The notes: generated by a model from the letters alone, not told the origin. A DNA stretch of 64,000 bases from Marinobacterium nitratireducens (GCF_014645375.1 NZ_BMLT01000007.1:62001-126000), one strand, 5' to 3'. Positions 52,909 through 61,842 are shown, counted from the first letter of the stretch. A program made the numbers and translations.

Positions 52909-54346
52909 GTCTGATCTCCTGTGGCGGCGATTGGCGTGAGTCTGGCGGCCGGAATCCCGGATACCAGTCACGGAAGACGTCCTCGAGGTCGTCATCCAGC
53001 ACGCGGGTGCGAACCTGCAGCAGCAGATGGGCACCGCGTTCGCTCCACTGCATCTGCTGCTTCTTCACCATCCGCTTACTGACCACCTGATTGACCGTCG
53101 ATTCGACGAACGCGGTGGAGATCGTCTCGCCCTGGCGAAAGCGTTCCCCGTAATTGGGGATGAACGGGCGGTTGTTCTGGATGTAGGTGTGGAATGCCTC
53201 GACCATTTTCAGCAGCTTGCGCGCGGCATCGGTTTGGCTTTCAAACGTCGCCGCTTCCAGGTCCATTTCGACTGATTGGATCTCTTGCAGCGCTCGGAAC
53301 ACGTGGCCGTGCCAGAGATACCACTTGATACTCTCGAGCGCGTCCAGCACCTCGTCCCGCAGTTCGAATGCCTCCGCGCCCTCGCCGAGGGTCGCCGGCA
53401 GCCCCTTGGCCGTCTGCGTCATCGTGGTGATACGCATCGTGACATGAAACCAATCCAGCAGATGCTCAGCCTGCGGGTTCAGGTAGAACGGCAGGCCACG
53501 AACATCCTCGCCACCATCGGAGAGAAAGATCACCTGCTGATTTGCCTGCATCCCTTGCGACTTCAACACCTCGAACAGACGCCGCCGGGGCTTGGTGTCG
53601 AAGGTCTGAACGAAGCCAAAGCGCTTCGCGGACGGCGCGTCCTCTTTAGCGTCGCGCTCGAAGGCCAGCACGCTCTTGCCGGTGATGACCTCGAAGTGCC
53701 CCTGCTTGTGCTGTGCGCGGACAAAGCCACCGTCAAGACCCACTGTTAGCGGTCCGTCGGGTAACGGCAGGCGATCCCAGTCGAGTTGACACCCCTCGAT
53801 GAAGCAGCCCTGCTCCTCCCCCAAGGCCTGTTCCATCCGCTCGGCGACCTGCAGCAGGTGATTGCGCAGGGTGATGGCGTTGAGCTGCTCGTCGAGGGGC
53901 AGGACCTCCTTGAGAAGATCCACCGTTAGGCCGTAAGAAGCCAGTGAACCCCACTTGGTCTCCAGAAACAGCCGCTCCGGGCTGATTCGCTCGGGCAACC
54001 GTTGCGCGAGCGGACTGAAGGTCTTCGTCGGATGTGGTTGGCAATCGCAATGAAAGAGTCGGGGACTGTCGAGCGTCAGCTTTCCGAATAGGGTGCGAAC
54101 AGTGATGTGATGACCGCCCTTGCGGGGCCGGGCCTTGCCACAGACCGGGCAGTGGCACTGGGTGTCGAGGTAGGCCGTGGTTTGCTTCTCCACGAGCGCC
54201 TCCTGGATCGCCTTGAGAAGCCCTTTGCCTTCGGCCAGGGTCAGACCGAGCGTTGCTAGATCAAGGGCCTCCCGTTCCAAACAGACCAAATCCCGAGCCT
54301 CTTCGTGACCACCGATGACACTGATCAGTTGGACCTTGAACTTCAT
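52895..54346 (-). CDS. ISKra4-family transposase
   Basis: A 483-residue transposase. It has a zinc-finger-like CHCPVCGKARPRKGGHH, then HCDCQPH, a GLDGGFVRAQHK segment suited to the first catalytic aspartate, and HLLDWFHVTMRIT. The C-terminal FVESTVNQVVSKRMVKKQQM is typical of the family. It appears intact. Its ATG overlaps the passenger stop (ATGA), so the two were cotranscribed. The stop codon lies in the left terminal repeat. Confidence 0.9.
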   Translation of the reverse strand: MKFKVQLISVIGGHEEARDLVCLEREALDLATLGLTLAEGKGLLKAIQEALVEKQTTAYLDTQCHCPVCGKARPRKGGHHITVRTLFGKLTLDSPRLFHCDCQPHPTKTFSPLAQRLPERISPERLFLETKWGSLASYGLTVDLLKEVLPLDEQLNAITLRNHLLQVAERMEQALGEEQGCFIEGCQLDWDRLPLPDGPLTVGLDGGFVRAQHKQGHFEVITGKSVLAFERDAKEDAPSAKRFGFVQTFDTKPRRRLFEVLKSQGMQANQQVIFLSDGGEDVRGLPFYLNPQAEHLLDWFHVTMRITTMTQTAKGLPATLGEGAEAFELRDEVLDALESIKWYLWHGHVFRALQEIQSVEMDLEAATFESQTDAARKLLKMVEAFHTYIQNNRPFIPNYGERFRQGETISTAFVESTVNQVVSKRMVKKQQMQWSERGAHLLLQVRTRVLDDDLEDVFRDWYPGFRPPDSRQSPPQEIRPPAF

Positions 54347-54671
54347 GCCTCACCTCCCGCGCCGTTGGTCCATTGCCGGAGCCGGGCATTGATCGCCTGG
54401 CGATCAAATCGCTCCGGCTGAAACGCAGTGTAGGCTTCGACCCGAGCCATCACCGCCCGCAGGGCATCCAGATTGCCCAAAGCGGAGCGATCCCCGGTGT
54501 CGAGGAACCGTTCCACGGCGGTGGCCACCGTCTCAATATCCTGCCAAAGCAGGTGACCCTCATGGCGCTGCAACTGCTCCAGATAGTTCCACGCACCGCC
54601 ACAATCCTCAGGCGGCGCTGCTCGTCGACCTGCTACACAGATCGGGTGGTCTGACTCGGGATCTGGAGCCA

Positions 54672-54676
54672 ACCGG
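54672..54676. repeat. Target-site duplication, left copy (ACCGG)
   Basis: ACCGG immediately before the left end of the IS21-type element; an identical copy is at 57324-57328. Confidence 0.8.
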
Positions 54677-54756
54677 TGCGTATTCCGGCGAAGATGAACA
54701 CCGATTCCGGACGAACGTGAACACCTGATTTCTCAACGCATCACGCCCTGGTGTTT

Positions 54757-55512
54757 TTAGCCCAGGTGTTCATCTTCGGTCAACTGGCCAAGGAGTTTTC
54801 GCATCGACTCACCCTTCAGCGGGAGCCGGTGCGCGTTGTGCATCAGCCGGTCCAGGATGGCGTCCGCCAGGGTGTTGTCGCCGATGCTGGCGTACCACTG
54901 GTCGGTCGGCAGTTGGCTGATGACCAGCGTCGAGGTCTGGCCGTGGCGGTCGTCCATGATCTCCATCAGGTCGTTGCGGTGGGCCGGCTTCAGCGGCTCC
55001 AGTCCCCAGTCGTCGATCTGTAACAGTTGGACCTTCACCAACTGCTTGAGCAGCTTGTGGTAGCTGCCGTCGGCCTTGGCCTGGGTCAGCTCCAGCAGCA
55101 GACGGGAGAGCCGGTAGTAGCGGACGCTGTAGCCCCGCAGGCAGGCGCTGTGGCCCAGCGCGCAGCCGAGGTAGGTCTAACCGCTGCCGCAGGGACCGGT
55201 GATCAGCAGGTTCTGGGCCCGGTCGATCCAGTCCCCCTGTGCCAGCCGGGCAACCTGGGCCTGGCTGACGTTGCGGGAATGCTGGTAGTCGATGTCTTGT
55301 ACTGTAGCGGCGAGTTTGAAGCGCGCCTGGCGGATCAGGCGCTCGTGCTTGCGGTGCTCCCGGCTCAGGTTTTCGTGCTCGACCAGCAGGCCGAGCCGCT
55401 CGATGAACGGCAGCGCTTCATAGGTGCCGACCTGTTCCAGCTGGGTTTGCAGGGCGCGGGCCATGCCGCCGAGTTTGAGGTGGCGCAGCTGCGCCAGGAC
55501 CTGGGTGCTCAT
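54757..55512 (-). pseudogene. istB: istB helper ATPase with an amber codon at Walker A
   Basis: IstB AAA+ helper of IS21 transposition, 251 codons from ATG 55512 (GAGGACAA upstream). The N-terminal part reads STQVLAQLRHLKLGGMARAL and ends LLITGPCGSG, followed by TAG (55177-55179) where GKT is expected; the frame continues TYLGCA. The lysine codon AAG has become TAG. The rest (LLQIDDWGLEPL and so on) is intact. Without suppression no functional IstB is made. Confidence 0.9.
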
Positions 55513-55540
55513 AGGGTTGTCCTCTGGTGTGTCGTAGGGG

Positions 55541-57082
55541 TCAGTGGAAGCTGTGGGGGCCACGGATGTTCTCGTGCTGCTGGGGCAGCTCGGCCTGGAC
55601 GCTAAGTGTCTCGGGCAGCCGGTCGCGGTTACTGAGCAGGATCGACTTGACCTGTTTCAAGCGGATCAAGCCTTCCCGGTTGGCGATGCCGCAGGCCGCG
55701 TCCAAGCGCTCGGCCGGATAGTCTCGGCTCAGGTTGAGCAGCCCCAGGCAGACGCGGTAGGCCTGCTCAGGATGGGCTTTGGCAACCAGCTGCTCCGCCA
55801 CCCAGGTCAGCACCTCGGGACCGATGTCCTTGGCCCAGTTCTTGAGCCGGCCCGGCGTCCATTGCTGCTGCTTCTGGTGGCGCTTGGGCATGTGGCTGGC
55901 CTCGGTGGTGGTGCCGGGCCGGTGCTTGCGCGGATGGGACGCCACCACCCGTTGACGGAAGTGCAGCGTGACCAGGGTGTCGCTGGCGTGCAGCTCCAGG
56001 GTTTCACCGACATACTGGTGCGGTACCGAGTAGTGATGCTGCTGGTACTGGACGTGGTAGTCGATGTTGACCTTGACCGGCTTGATCTCGACGTAGCGGT
56101 AAGGATGGCTGGGCAGCGGCCGCAGCGCCGGCCGGTCGAGCTGCTCGAAGGCCTGCCGGCGGTTGCCCGGCAACTGCTTGAACGGCTTCTCGTTCAGCGC
56201 CGCGAGCAGGGCCCGGATGCACTGGTTGACCTCAGCCAGCGAGAAGAAGCTGTGATGGCGCAGGCGCGCCAGGATCCAGCGCTCGACGATCTGTACCCCG
56301 ACCTCGGCCTTGGCTTTGTCTTTTGGACGATAAGGTCGCGCCGGTACCACTGCAACCTGGTAATGCTCAGCCCACTGCTGGTAACTCGGGTTCAAGTCCG
56401 GGTCGTAGCGACAGGCCCGGCTGACGCCGCTGCGGAGGTTGTCAGGGACGATGATCTCGGTCGACCCGCCAAAGTATTCCAGCATCCGCACATGGCTGCC
56501 CAGCCAGTCCGGCAGCGACTGGCTCAGGGTCGCCTCGGCGTAGGTGTAGTTCGATGCCCCTAGCACCGCCACGAACACCTGTGCCTGACGCACCTCACCG
56601 GTGCTGGCGCAGATGATCGGCACCGTCGGCCCACAGTAGTCAACGAAACACTTCTCGCCGGCCTTGTGCGTCTGACGCATCGAGCGCTTCTGCTGGCCGC
56701 ACCACTGGCGGTAGCGGTCACAGAACTGGGAGTAGCTGTAACAGCGGTTGGGATACTGCTGGGTGTACTCCTCCCACAGCAGCTGCTTGGTCATACCCTT
56801 GCGTTTGAGCTCCTGATGGAGGGCGGCCCAGTCGGGGACCTGGTAACGGGTGGAGGGGGCGGTATCGGCACCGGGGTAGAACAACCGCGCCAACTGGCTG
56901 TCGTCGAGCTCGTCAGGCAAGGGCCAGACAAGCCCGAGTTCATCGGCTTTACGCAGCAGTTTCTGGATGGCCCCGACACTGATTTTGGTGCTGTCCTTGA
57001 TCTGGCGGATCGACAGCCCGGCGGCTAGCCGTAAGCGGAGAACGTCTCGGATTTTACGCATTGGAATCCTGATAGCCGGCAT
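55541..57082 (-). CDS. istA: IS21 transposase IstA
   Basis: A 513-residue transposase with an N-terminal HTH (RIPMRKIRDVLRLRLAAGLS, IRQIKDSTKISVGAI) and an rve/DDE core: CFVDYCGPTVPI (D), IIVPDNLRSGV (D) and KAKAEVGVQIVERWIL (E). The ATG at 57082 has GGAGAGG upstream. istB begins 28 bp after it. It seems complete. Confidence 0.93.
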   Translation of the reverse strand: MPAIRIPMRKIRDVLRLRLAAGLSIRQIKDSTKISVGAIQKLLRKADELGLVWPLPDELDDSQLARLFYPGADTAPSTRYQVPDWAALHQELKRKGMTKQLLWEEYTQQYPNRCYSYSQFCDRYRQWCGQQKRSMRQTHKAGEKCFVDYCGPTVPIICASTGEVRQAQVFVAVLGASNYTYAEATLSQSLPDWLGSHVRMLEYFGGSTEIIVPDNLRSGVSRACRYDPDLNPSYQQWAEHYQVAVVPARPYRPKDKAKAEVGVQIVERWILARLRHHSFFSLAEVNQCIRALLAALNEKPFKQLPGNRRQAFEQLDRPALRPLPSHPYRYVEIKPVKVNIDYHVQYQQHHYSVPHQYVGETLELHASDTLVTLHFRQRVVASHPRKHRPGTTTEASHMPKRHQKQQQWTPGRLKNWAKDIGPEVLTWVAEQLVAKAHPEQAYRVCLGLLNLSRDYPAERLDAACGIANREGLIRLKQVKSILLSNRDRLPETLSVQAELPQQHENIRGPHSFH

Positions 57083-57141
57083 AGCCTCTCCTGAAAATGA
57101 GGAGAGGTTACCTAACAAGTTGAAAATCAATGCGTTAAGAA

Positions 57142-57323
57142 TGATTCCGGACGAACGTGAACACTGATTCCGGGAACATGAACAGTGATTCCGGCGCCGT
57201 GAACGGCGATTCCGGAAATCCGACAAAAATGTTCACCTTGAACCGGAATAGGTGTTCACGTTGAACCAGAATGGGTGTTCACGTTCCGCCGGAATGGCTG
57301 TTCACGATGGGCCGGAATATGCA
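57142..57323. repeat. Right-end repeats of the IS21 element
   Basis: Six or more short repeats combining ATTCCGG (or GGAAT) with GTGAAC(A)/TGTTCAC occur in about 180 bp between istA and the element end. They are probably transposase-binding repeats. Two similar units are at the left end (54677-54730). Confidence 0.75.
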
Positions 57324-57328
57324 ACCGG
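57324..57328. repeat. Target-site duplication, right copy (ACCGG)
   Basis: ACCGG immediately after the right end of the IS21-type element. Confidence 0.8.
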
Positions 57329-57709
57329 TCCTCCAAGCGGATCTCTAAAACCCAGCCGTCACTGAAATCATACTCATAGAGGAACCGTTCTCCCCGGTGC
57401 AGCCGGAAGTCGGTGAGCCTGACCTGCCGCGGGTCGTCGGCGAAGGCGATGCCGCCCAGCCGGGCAATGCCATAGTCCTTGCCGTGGATGGAGAAGCGGT
57501 GCAGGTGGGTATCGCTCCAGTCCATCAGGATCTGGAGCACAGCGTGAAGGTCCGCGATGCAGACATCGCTGCGCCCCCACAGCCGACGCCAGATCAGCGG
57601 GCTGATGTCGCGCAGTACGATCCGCAGCTGATAGATGCAGGGCGCCACGGCAGGCTTGGGAGCAACCATCTCGCCAGCTTATCCGAAGACCTTCTTACCG
57701 ACCACTGCT

Positions 57710-57731
57710 CCCCCGCTTTTTAGCGCTCTCC
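57710..57731 (-). repeat. Right terminal inverted repeat of the ISKra4-type element
   Basis: Exact mirror of 52887-52908; begins with five C and ends TTTTTAGCGCTCTCC on the plus strand. Confidence 0.9.
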
Positions 57732-57866
57732 AAGAAGGCGCTCACCGACGAACAGGCCGCTGCATTGTGGCGGCGCGTAAAAGCAGGAGAGCCGAAAGCC
57801 AAGCTGGCCCGAGAGTTCGGTATCAGCCGGGAGACCCTCTATCAGTATCTGCGCGCGGATGTCTGA
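57732..57866 (+). pseudogene. C-terminal remnant of a serine recombinase (resolvase/invertase)
   Basis: The open frame outside the transposon end reads KKALTDEQAAALWRRVKAGE and KLAREFGISRETLYQYLRAD then stop. This is the helix-turn-helix end of a Pin/resolvase-type recombinase. The catalytic domain is missing, its place being taken by the transposon end. It marks an older mobile element at this site. Confidence 0.85.
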
Positions 57867-57949
57867 TCCATGCCGCACCACTCGGGCCTCTTGACCACGG
57901 GGCTATTACGGGGCTGTAGCGTCTTATGGCTGTTATGTTGGGTGTGTGT

Positions 57950-58837
57950 TCAACAACGGTGTGGGGACACTTCCGGTTCTTCGGCAAACGGAGGCCAAAC
58001 GGTGGCTGTGCGTGGCAGGTGGAGCAGGGTTAACACGTACTCGTACTGGTCTGATTGAATCTTCATTTCCCGCACGCTGGTCGAGCGATCGGCATGTGGG
58101 AACCAGGTCGAGGCCGGTAGTTCGATACCTCCGCGCTCCTGCGTAATGGTCCCGGCAGCAAGCGACCCGGGGGGAATTGGTATCACGCCTTGTCGTGTAC
58201 GGAAGAAGGCTCCGTTTCGCAGCGCGGCTTTGCTAGAGTACGCCCACTTCATGAAGCCATCTCGGGACAAGACGAGTACGACGCTTTCCTCAGTACATTT
58301 GATCCACTTCAGCGCCGCTGCGGTCAAGGAAACTCCGTAGCGATGAGCACAGTGTTGGACCGCCTCAATATCGATATCGGGAACCAATTGCTTACGGAAG
58401 TCATTGAGTGGCATTAACAGGAAGGAGGCGAACAAATCGGCTTCTGCTTCAATGGTTTTCTCTTCCCAAGAAAGCATGTCTTCGCCACTGCATTGAAACT
58501 CATCTCTATTGAGCCGATGCAAAATGTAGTGGCCTAACTCATGAGCCTGGGTAAAGCGGATGCGTCCAGGTGAAGCGATTTTTTCGTTATATAGTAACAT
58601 CCATCGAGTGCGTTGCTCATTGGCGAAGAGTGCGCCATCGAAACTCATGATATCGACTGGCTGGACTTTGCTGATCGGATCAGACCACTTGAATACCTCG
58701 GCAGTATCGAGCGCGAGCTGACTGACATCGACCGGAAACCGTGTAACGCCGTGTGCTTGGCTTACATGATCACAAATGTGTGTGAGTCGAATAGCTGCTT
58801 TTTGTGGTGTCCATACCTCACGCTCGGGCATTTTCAA
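57950..58837 (-). CDS. capP: CapP-like ImmA/IrrE metallopeptidase (CBASS regulator)
   Basis: A 295-residue protein with an N-terminal zinc metallopeptidase domain: HELGH at residues 99-103 in RFTQAHELGHYILHRL and EAEADLFASFLLMP for the third ligand. The C-terminal part would be a sensor domain. It overlaps the HTH gene by 4 bp (58834-58837) and lies next to a CBASS operon, as CapP does in known type III systems, where it cleaves the repressor CapH after DNA damage. Function by homology and position. Confidence 0.85.
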   Translation of the reverse strand: MKMPEREVWTPQKAAIRLTHICDHVSQAHGVTRFPVDVSQLALDTAEVFKWSDPISKVQPVDIMSFDGALFANEQRTRWMLLYNEKIASPGRIRFTQAHELGHYILHRLNRDEFQCSGEDMLSWEEKTIEAEADLFASFLLMPLNDFRKQLVPDIDIEAVQHCAHRYGVSLTAAALKWIKCTEESVVLVLSRDGFMKWAYSSKAALRNGAFFRTRQGVIPIPPGSLAAGTITQERGGIELPASTWFPHADRSTSVREMKIQSDQYEYVLTLLHLPRTATVWPPFAEEPEVSPHRC

Positions 58838-59157
58838 AAGTCCTTTTTGAATGTTTCAAGAATTTTCCTCAGCTGTGCCTTGGCATCCGGCTCAAGATTC
58901 TTGTATCCGCGGAAGAAGGCTTCATCAAGATGTCGCTCCTCAGGCTCGCGTAAATCGTCCTCGAAAAAGTAGGCGGTTGTCACTCCCAGCACATCCGCCA
59001 AGGCGGTGAGCTTCTCTGCTGAAGGCCGTTGTGACTCTCGGTTCTCAAGCTCCCATAGGTAGCTTTTACTCAGTCCAGCCATGTCAGCGAGCTTTTCGAG
59101 AGTCAGCCCACGCTGCTTGCGCAGGTCGCGGAGCTTCTCGCCGAGACGGGTCGTCAT
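58834..59157 (-). CDS. capH: CapH-like XRE-family repressor
   Basis: A 107-residue protein with an N-terminal XRE helix-turn-helix (TLEKLADMAGLSKSYLWELE) and a C-terminal region with DEAFFRGYKNLEPDAKAQLR. The ATG at 59157 has AAAGGAAA upstream and is preferred over longer in-frame starts. It diverges from the CD-NTase gene; the dyad at 59250-59271 is its probable operator. In characterised systems CapH holds CBASS transcription down until CapP degrades it. Confidence 0.85.
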   Translation of the reverse strand: MTTRLGEKLRDLRKQRGLTLEKLADMAGLSKSYLWELENRESQRPSAEKLTALADVLGVTTAYFFEDDLREPEERHLDEAFFRGYKNLEPDAKAQLRKILETFKKDF

Positions 59158-59249
59158 CGTCGCGTTTCCTTTCATTACTAGTGAGTTAAATATACCACGC
59201 TTCCGAACAAAAGATTTGACAAAAGCTCCATGAGCATGCAGTCTACCAC

Positions 59250-59271
59250 AAAGTTCGCTATACCGAACTTT
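59250..59271. promoter_or_regulatory. Probable CapH operator
   Basis: AAAGTTCG (59250-59257), 6-bp centre CTATAC, CGAACTTT (59264-59271), a perfect 8-bp-arm dyad in the 189 bp between the divergent capH and CD-NTase genes. A TTGACA at 59216-59221 may be part of the rightward promoter; its -10 is unclear. Confidence 0.65.
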
Positions 59272-59346
59272 ATTTCCAGCCAGACGAATTGCCTTCTGTG
59301 CCCATCGCCCGGCCCTAGTAACGTATAGACCTCCCAGGGGGATGAA

Positions 59347-60312
59347 ATGTCCAGAGAGCATGTTGACCATAAGGACATAGCGCGGTTTGCCGAAGAAAAG
59401 GTGAACTTGCCCAAGGAAAAGGCGCAGGAGTACCGCGAGCAGGCGCAACGCCTGCAGGACAAGCTGCAGGGGTATCTGGCGGATCATCCTGATTTCGCCC
59501 TGAAGCGCATGATGGTGTCCGGTAGCTTGGCCAAAGGCACTGCTCTACGCTCGCTGAACGATATCGACGTAGCGGTGTATATCAGCGGTTCTGAAGCACC
59601 CCATGACATTCGCGCTTTGCTCGACTATCTGGCGGAACGGCTGCGCAAAGCATTTCCAAATTTCAGCGCAGACCAGGTCAAACCGCAGACCTACTCGGTA
59701 ACAGTGTCCTTCCGCGGCTCGGGTTTGGACGTCGATGTCGTACCGGTTCTGTATTCCGGTCTGCCACAATGGCGGGGCAATTTGGTGAGCCAGGACGATG
59801 GTTCGTTCCTAGAGACTAGCATCCCGCTACACCTGGAGTTTGCTAAGGCGCGTAAACGTGCCGCTCCGACACACTTTGCCCAAGTAGTTCGGTTAACAAA
59901 ATATTGGGCGCGTCTTATGAAGCAGGAGCGACAGGACTTTCGGTTCAAATCGTTCATGATCGAATTAATTCTGGCCAAACTGTGTGACCAAGGCGTCGAC
60001 TTTTCGAACTATCCCGAGGCACTACAAGCCTTCTTCACCTACCTGGTGACCTCCGAATTGCGGGAGCGCATAGTATTTGAGGATAACTACACTGCCTCTG
60101 AAGTGGGGGAGCTCTCTGATCTAGTGCAAATCATTGATCCGGTCAATCCGAAGAACAATGTGGCGCGTTTGTATACCCAACGTAATGTCGACGCGATCAT
60201 TGAGGCATCCTTGGATGCAGGGGATGCTATTGACGCAGCACTTTATGCCCCAACTAAGCAATTGACGGTTGGCTACTGGCAGAAAGTGTTTGGTTCTTCT
60301 TTCCAAGGGTGA
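59347..60312 (+). CDS. CBASS CD-NTase (cyclic oligonucleotide synthase)
   Basis: A 321-residue cGAS/DncV-like nucleotidyltransferase that makes a cyclic nucleotide second messenger on phage infection. The GS motif is at residues 59-60 in MMVSGSLAKGTALRSL, the metal aspartates are D72 and D74 (NDIDVAVY), and the third is in GLDVDVVPV (D128/D130). The gene starts the operon CD-NTase, HORMA, TRIP13, NucC, so by analogy with the E. coli MS115-1 and P. aeruginosa systems it belongs to the CdnC/CdnD group and probably makes cyclic triadenylate; the product is not shown by sequence. Confidence 0.93.
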   Translation: MSREHVDHKDIARFAEEKVNLPKEKAQEYREQAQRLQDKLQGYLADHPDFALKRMMVSGSLAKGTALRSLNDIDVAVYISGSEAPHDIRALLDYLAERLRKAFPNFSADQVKPQTYSVTVSFRGSGLDVDVVPVLYSGLPQWRGNLVSQDDGSFLETSIPLHLEFAKARKRAAPTHFAQVVRLTKYWARLMKQERQDFRFKSFMIELILAKLCDQGVDFSNYPEALQAFFTYLVTSELRERIVFEDNYTASEVGELSDLVQIIDPVNPKNNVARLYTQRNVDAIIEASLDAGDAIDAALYAPTKQLTVGYWQKVFGSSFQG

Positions 60313-60321
60313 ATTCGCACT

Positions 60322-60837
60322 ATGTCCTCATATAGCTTGACCGTTGCTGAAACACAGACTTTCACCGTTACACATGCCCGACATATGGCAGCTAAAGTAG
60401 CGACTGACCTCCGAAGGATGCAGCGTTTTTATGGCTTCCCGAGCGATGTTGACATCGAGGAATACGAGTCTGAGTTGGTCGTGTTGCTCAAGGCTGGTTA
60501 TCTCGGGGTAGTGACGTACGGTTTCAAGCGTGGCGATGATTGGATTGAGCCTACGTTGCGCTACACCGCTGGAGATCTCCTCAGTTCAGCCTCAGATGAT
60601 GATCCTGGGCGTGTTCGCCCCGGGCGGGACGTATCGGGCGCTTATTTTGGCAGCTACCTGACCTACAGCACAAAGTATGCGAACGCTTCGACTTCAGAGA
60701 AAGAAAGCGCGCTCAAAGATCTGCCGTTTGATCGCACAGGCGCGCCTGAACCGGGGATCAGCGGCTATCTCGAAAACGATAAGACCTATTCGGCGGGTGG
60801 TCGTGCCCTCAATCGTGCAAGCGTAAGGAGCCTGTGA
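60322..60837 (+). CDS. cap7: Cap7-like bacterial HORMA-domain protein
   Basis: A 171-residue HORMA protein with the family start SSYSLTVAETQTFTVTHARH and FGFP-type FYGFPSDVDIEEYESELVVL segment. It is the sensor that binds and activates the CD-NTase when it finds a peptide motif. The C-terminal tail (SAGGRALNRASVRSL) could be the safety-belt or closure region. It lies 9 bp after the CD-NTase and overlaps the AAA gene by 4 bp. Confidence 0.88.
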   Translation: MSSYSLTVAETQTFTVTHARHMAAKVATDLRRMQRFYGFPSDVDIEEYESELVVLLKAGYLGVVTYGFKRGDDWIEPTLRYTAGDLLSSASDDDPGRVRPGRDVSGAYFGSYLTYSTKYANASTSEKESALKDLPFDRTGAPEPGISGYLENDKTYSAGGRALNRASVRSL

Positions 60838-61769
60838 TGAACGTGAAGCCATCGCTAGATGAGCTATTCGAGCGGCGTGTGTCCTTCCCTGACTTTGAAC
60901 CACGGGAACGTCTGGCGCGCTTGGTCGGGCTGGACGAGCAGAAAGAGCGACTAGCCAAGGTGCTGGGGCTGCTCGTCAATCCGTTCGGCTTACAGGAATG
61001 GGCGGAAAAACATCATCCGCAGGCGCGCGCTGCGGTAGAAACCGTATTGCGCCGGCCGCCTTTGGCGGTGCTGGCGGGAGATGTCGGATCGGGAAAAACT
61101 GAGTTGGCAGAAACAATTGGCGATGCCGTCGCCCGTCAAGAAGGTATTGATATCACCTTGTACCCGTTGAGCCTGGCTACCCGGGGGCAGGGACGGGTTG
61201 GTGAAATGACGCAGTTGGTTTCGGCTGCCTTTGACCATACCATCGAGGCCGCCGAGAAGCTCAAGAATAGTAGCGGAAGAGCTCGTGGCGCGGTGCTGTT
61301 GCTGATTGATGAAGCCGATGCGTTGGCTCAGTCTCGAGAAAACGCGCAGATGCATCATGAGGATCGTGCGGGAGTCAACGCCTTCATCCGCGGCATTGAT
61401 CGTATTGCCAATCATAAATTGCCAGCGGCAGTTCTAATATGTACTAATCGCTTGAAAGCTTTGGATCCTGCGGTTCAACGGCGCGCGGCAGAAGTTTTGA
61501 CGTTTGGCCGGCCGGACGATGCACAGAGACGGTACCTGTTGAGTTCCAAATTAGAGGGGTTGGGTTTTAGCGCTCAGTTGATCGAGGAGTTGGTGCAATT
61601 GACCGGTCCGCGTGACGCCAATTCGCCAGGATTTACCTTCTCCGACATTATCCAACGGCTTATCCCATCGATCATCCTTACAGCATATCCCCATAATGCA
61701 GTCGCTGGGAATACTGCATTAATGGCCGCCAAAACGATGTCACCAACCCCTACTTTCCAAGATCATTAA
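60834..61769 (+). CDS. cap6: Cap6-like TRIP13/Pch2 AAA+ ATPase
   Basis: A 311-residue AAA+ ATPase with Walker A GDVGSGKTE (residues 82-90) and Walker B LLLIDEADAL (about 155-164), and an arginine-rich sensor region VQRRAAEVLTFGRPDD. In type III CBASS it remodels the HORMA protein to switch the system off. It follows the HORMA gene with an ATGATG overlap. Confidence 0.9.
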   Translation: MMNVKPSLDELFERRVSFPDFEPRERLARLVGLDEQKERLAKVLGLLVNPFGLQEWAEKHHPQARAAVETVLRRPPLAVLAGDVGSGKTELAETIGDAVARQEGIDITLYPLSLATRGQGRVGEMTQLVSAAFDHTIEAAEKLKNSSGRARGAVLLLIDEADALAQSRENAQMHHEDRAGVNAFIRGIDRIANHKLPAAVLICTNRLKALDPAVQRRAAEVLTFGRPDDAQRRYLLSSKLEGLGFSAQLIEELVQLTGPRDANSPGFTFSDIIQRLIPSIILTAYPHNAVAGNTALMAAKTMSPTPTFQDH

Positions 61770-61842
61770 TTCTTCTAATCTGAGCATGTGTCATTGATCC
61801 CGGCTCTTGCCGGTATCTCTCGTCGCTACTGATGGAGTCTGT

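Larger units (their letters stand above)
54677..57323. mobile_element. IS21-family element (2,647 bp)
   Basis: Ends TGCGTATTCCGG (54677) and, on the other strand, TGCATATTCCGG (57323), with several internal repeats of ATTCCGG-N-GTGAACA near both ends, characteristic of IS21. It carries istA and istB on the minus strand and is flanked by a 5-bp duplication. It is inserted in the passenger gene of the ISKra4-type element. Confidence 0.9.
54343..57669 (-). pseudogene. pRiA4b ORF-3-like passenger gene, interrupted by IS21
   Basis: The N-terminal part (57669 to about 57324) reads YQLRIVLRDISPLIWRRLWG and YEYDFSDGWVLEIRLE. The C-terminal part (54676-54343) reads PPEDCGGAWNYLEQL. Removing the IS21 and one copy of its 5-bp duplication joins them in frame as LEIRLEDRLAPDPESD. 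The gene was thus intact before the insertion. Such proteins accompany some transposons; the role is unknown. It overlaps the transposase start by 4 bp. Confidence 0.88.
52887..57731. mobile_element. ISKra4-type element carrying a passenger gene and a nested IS21
   Basis: A 22-bp perfect terminal inverted repeat bounds the element (52887-52908 and 57710-57731). Inside are a DUF/MULE-type transposase, a passenger of the pRiA4b ORF-3 family and the inserted IS21 element. Without the nested element and its second target copy it would be about 2.2 kb. No target-site duplication is found: the left flank is mazE and the right flank is a recombinase remnant, so neighbouring DNA was probably deleted or rearranged. 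Confidence 0.85.

Noticed and set aside
57142-57323. Short regular repeats that might be a CRISPR array
   Set aside because: They are the terminal repeats of the IS21-type element, without constant spacer length or cas genes.
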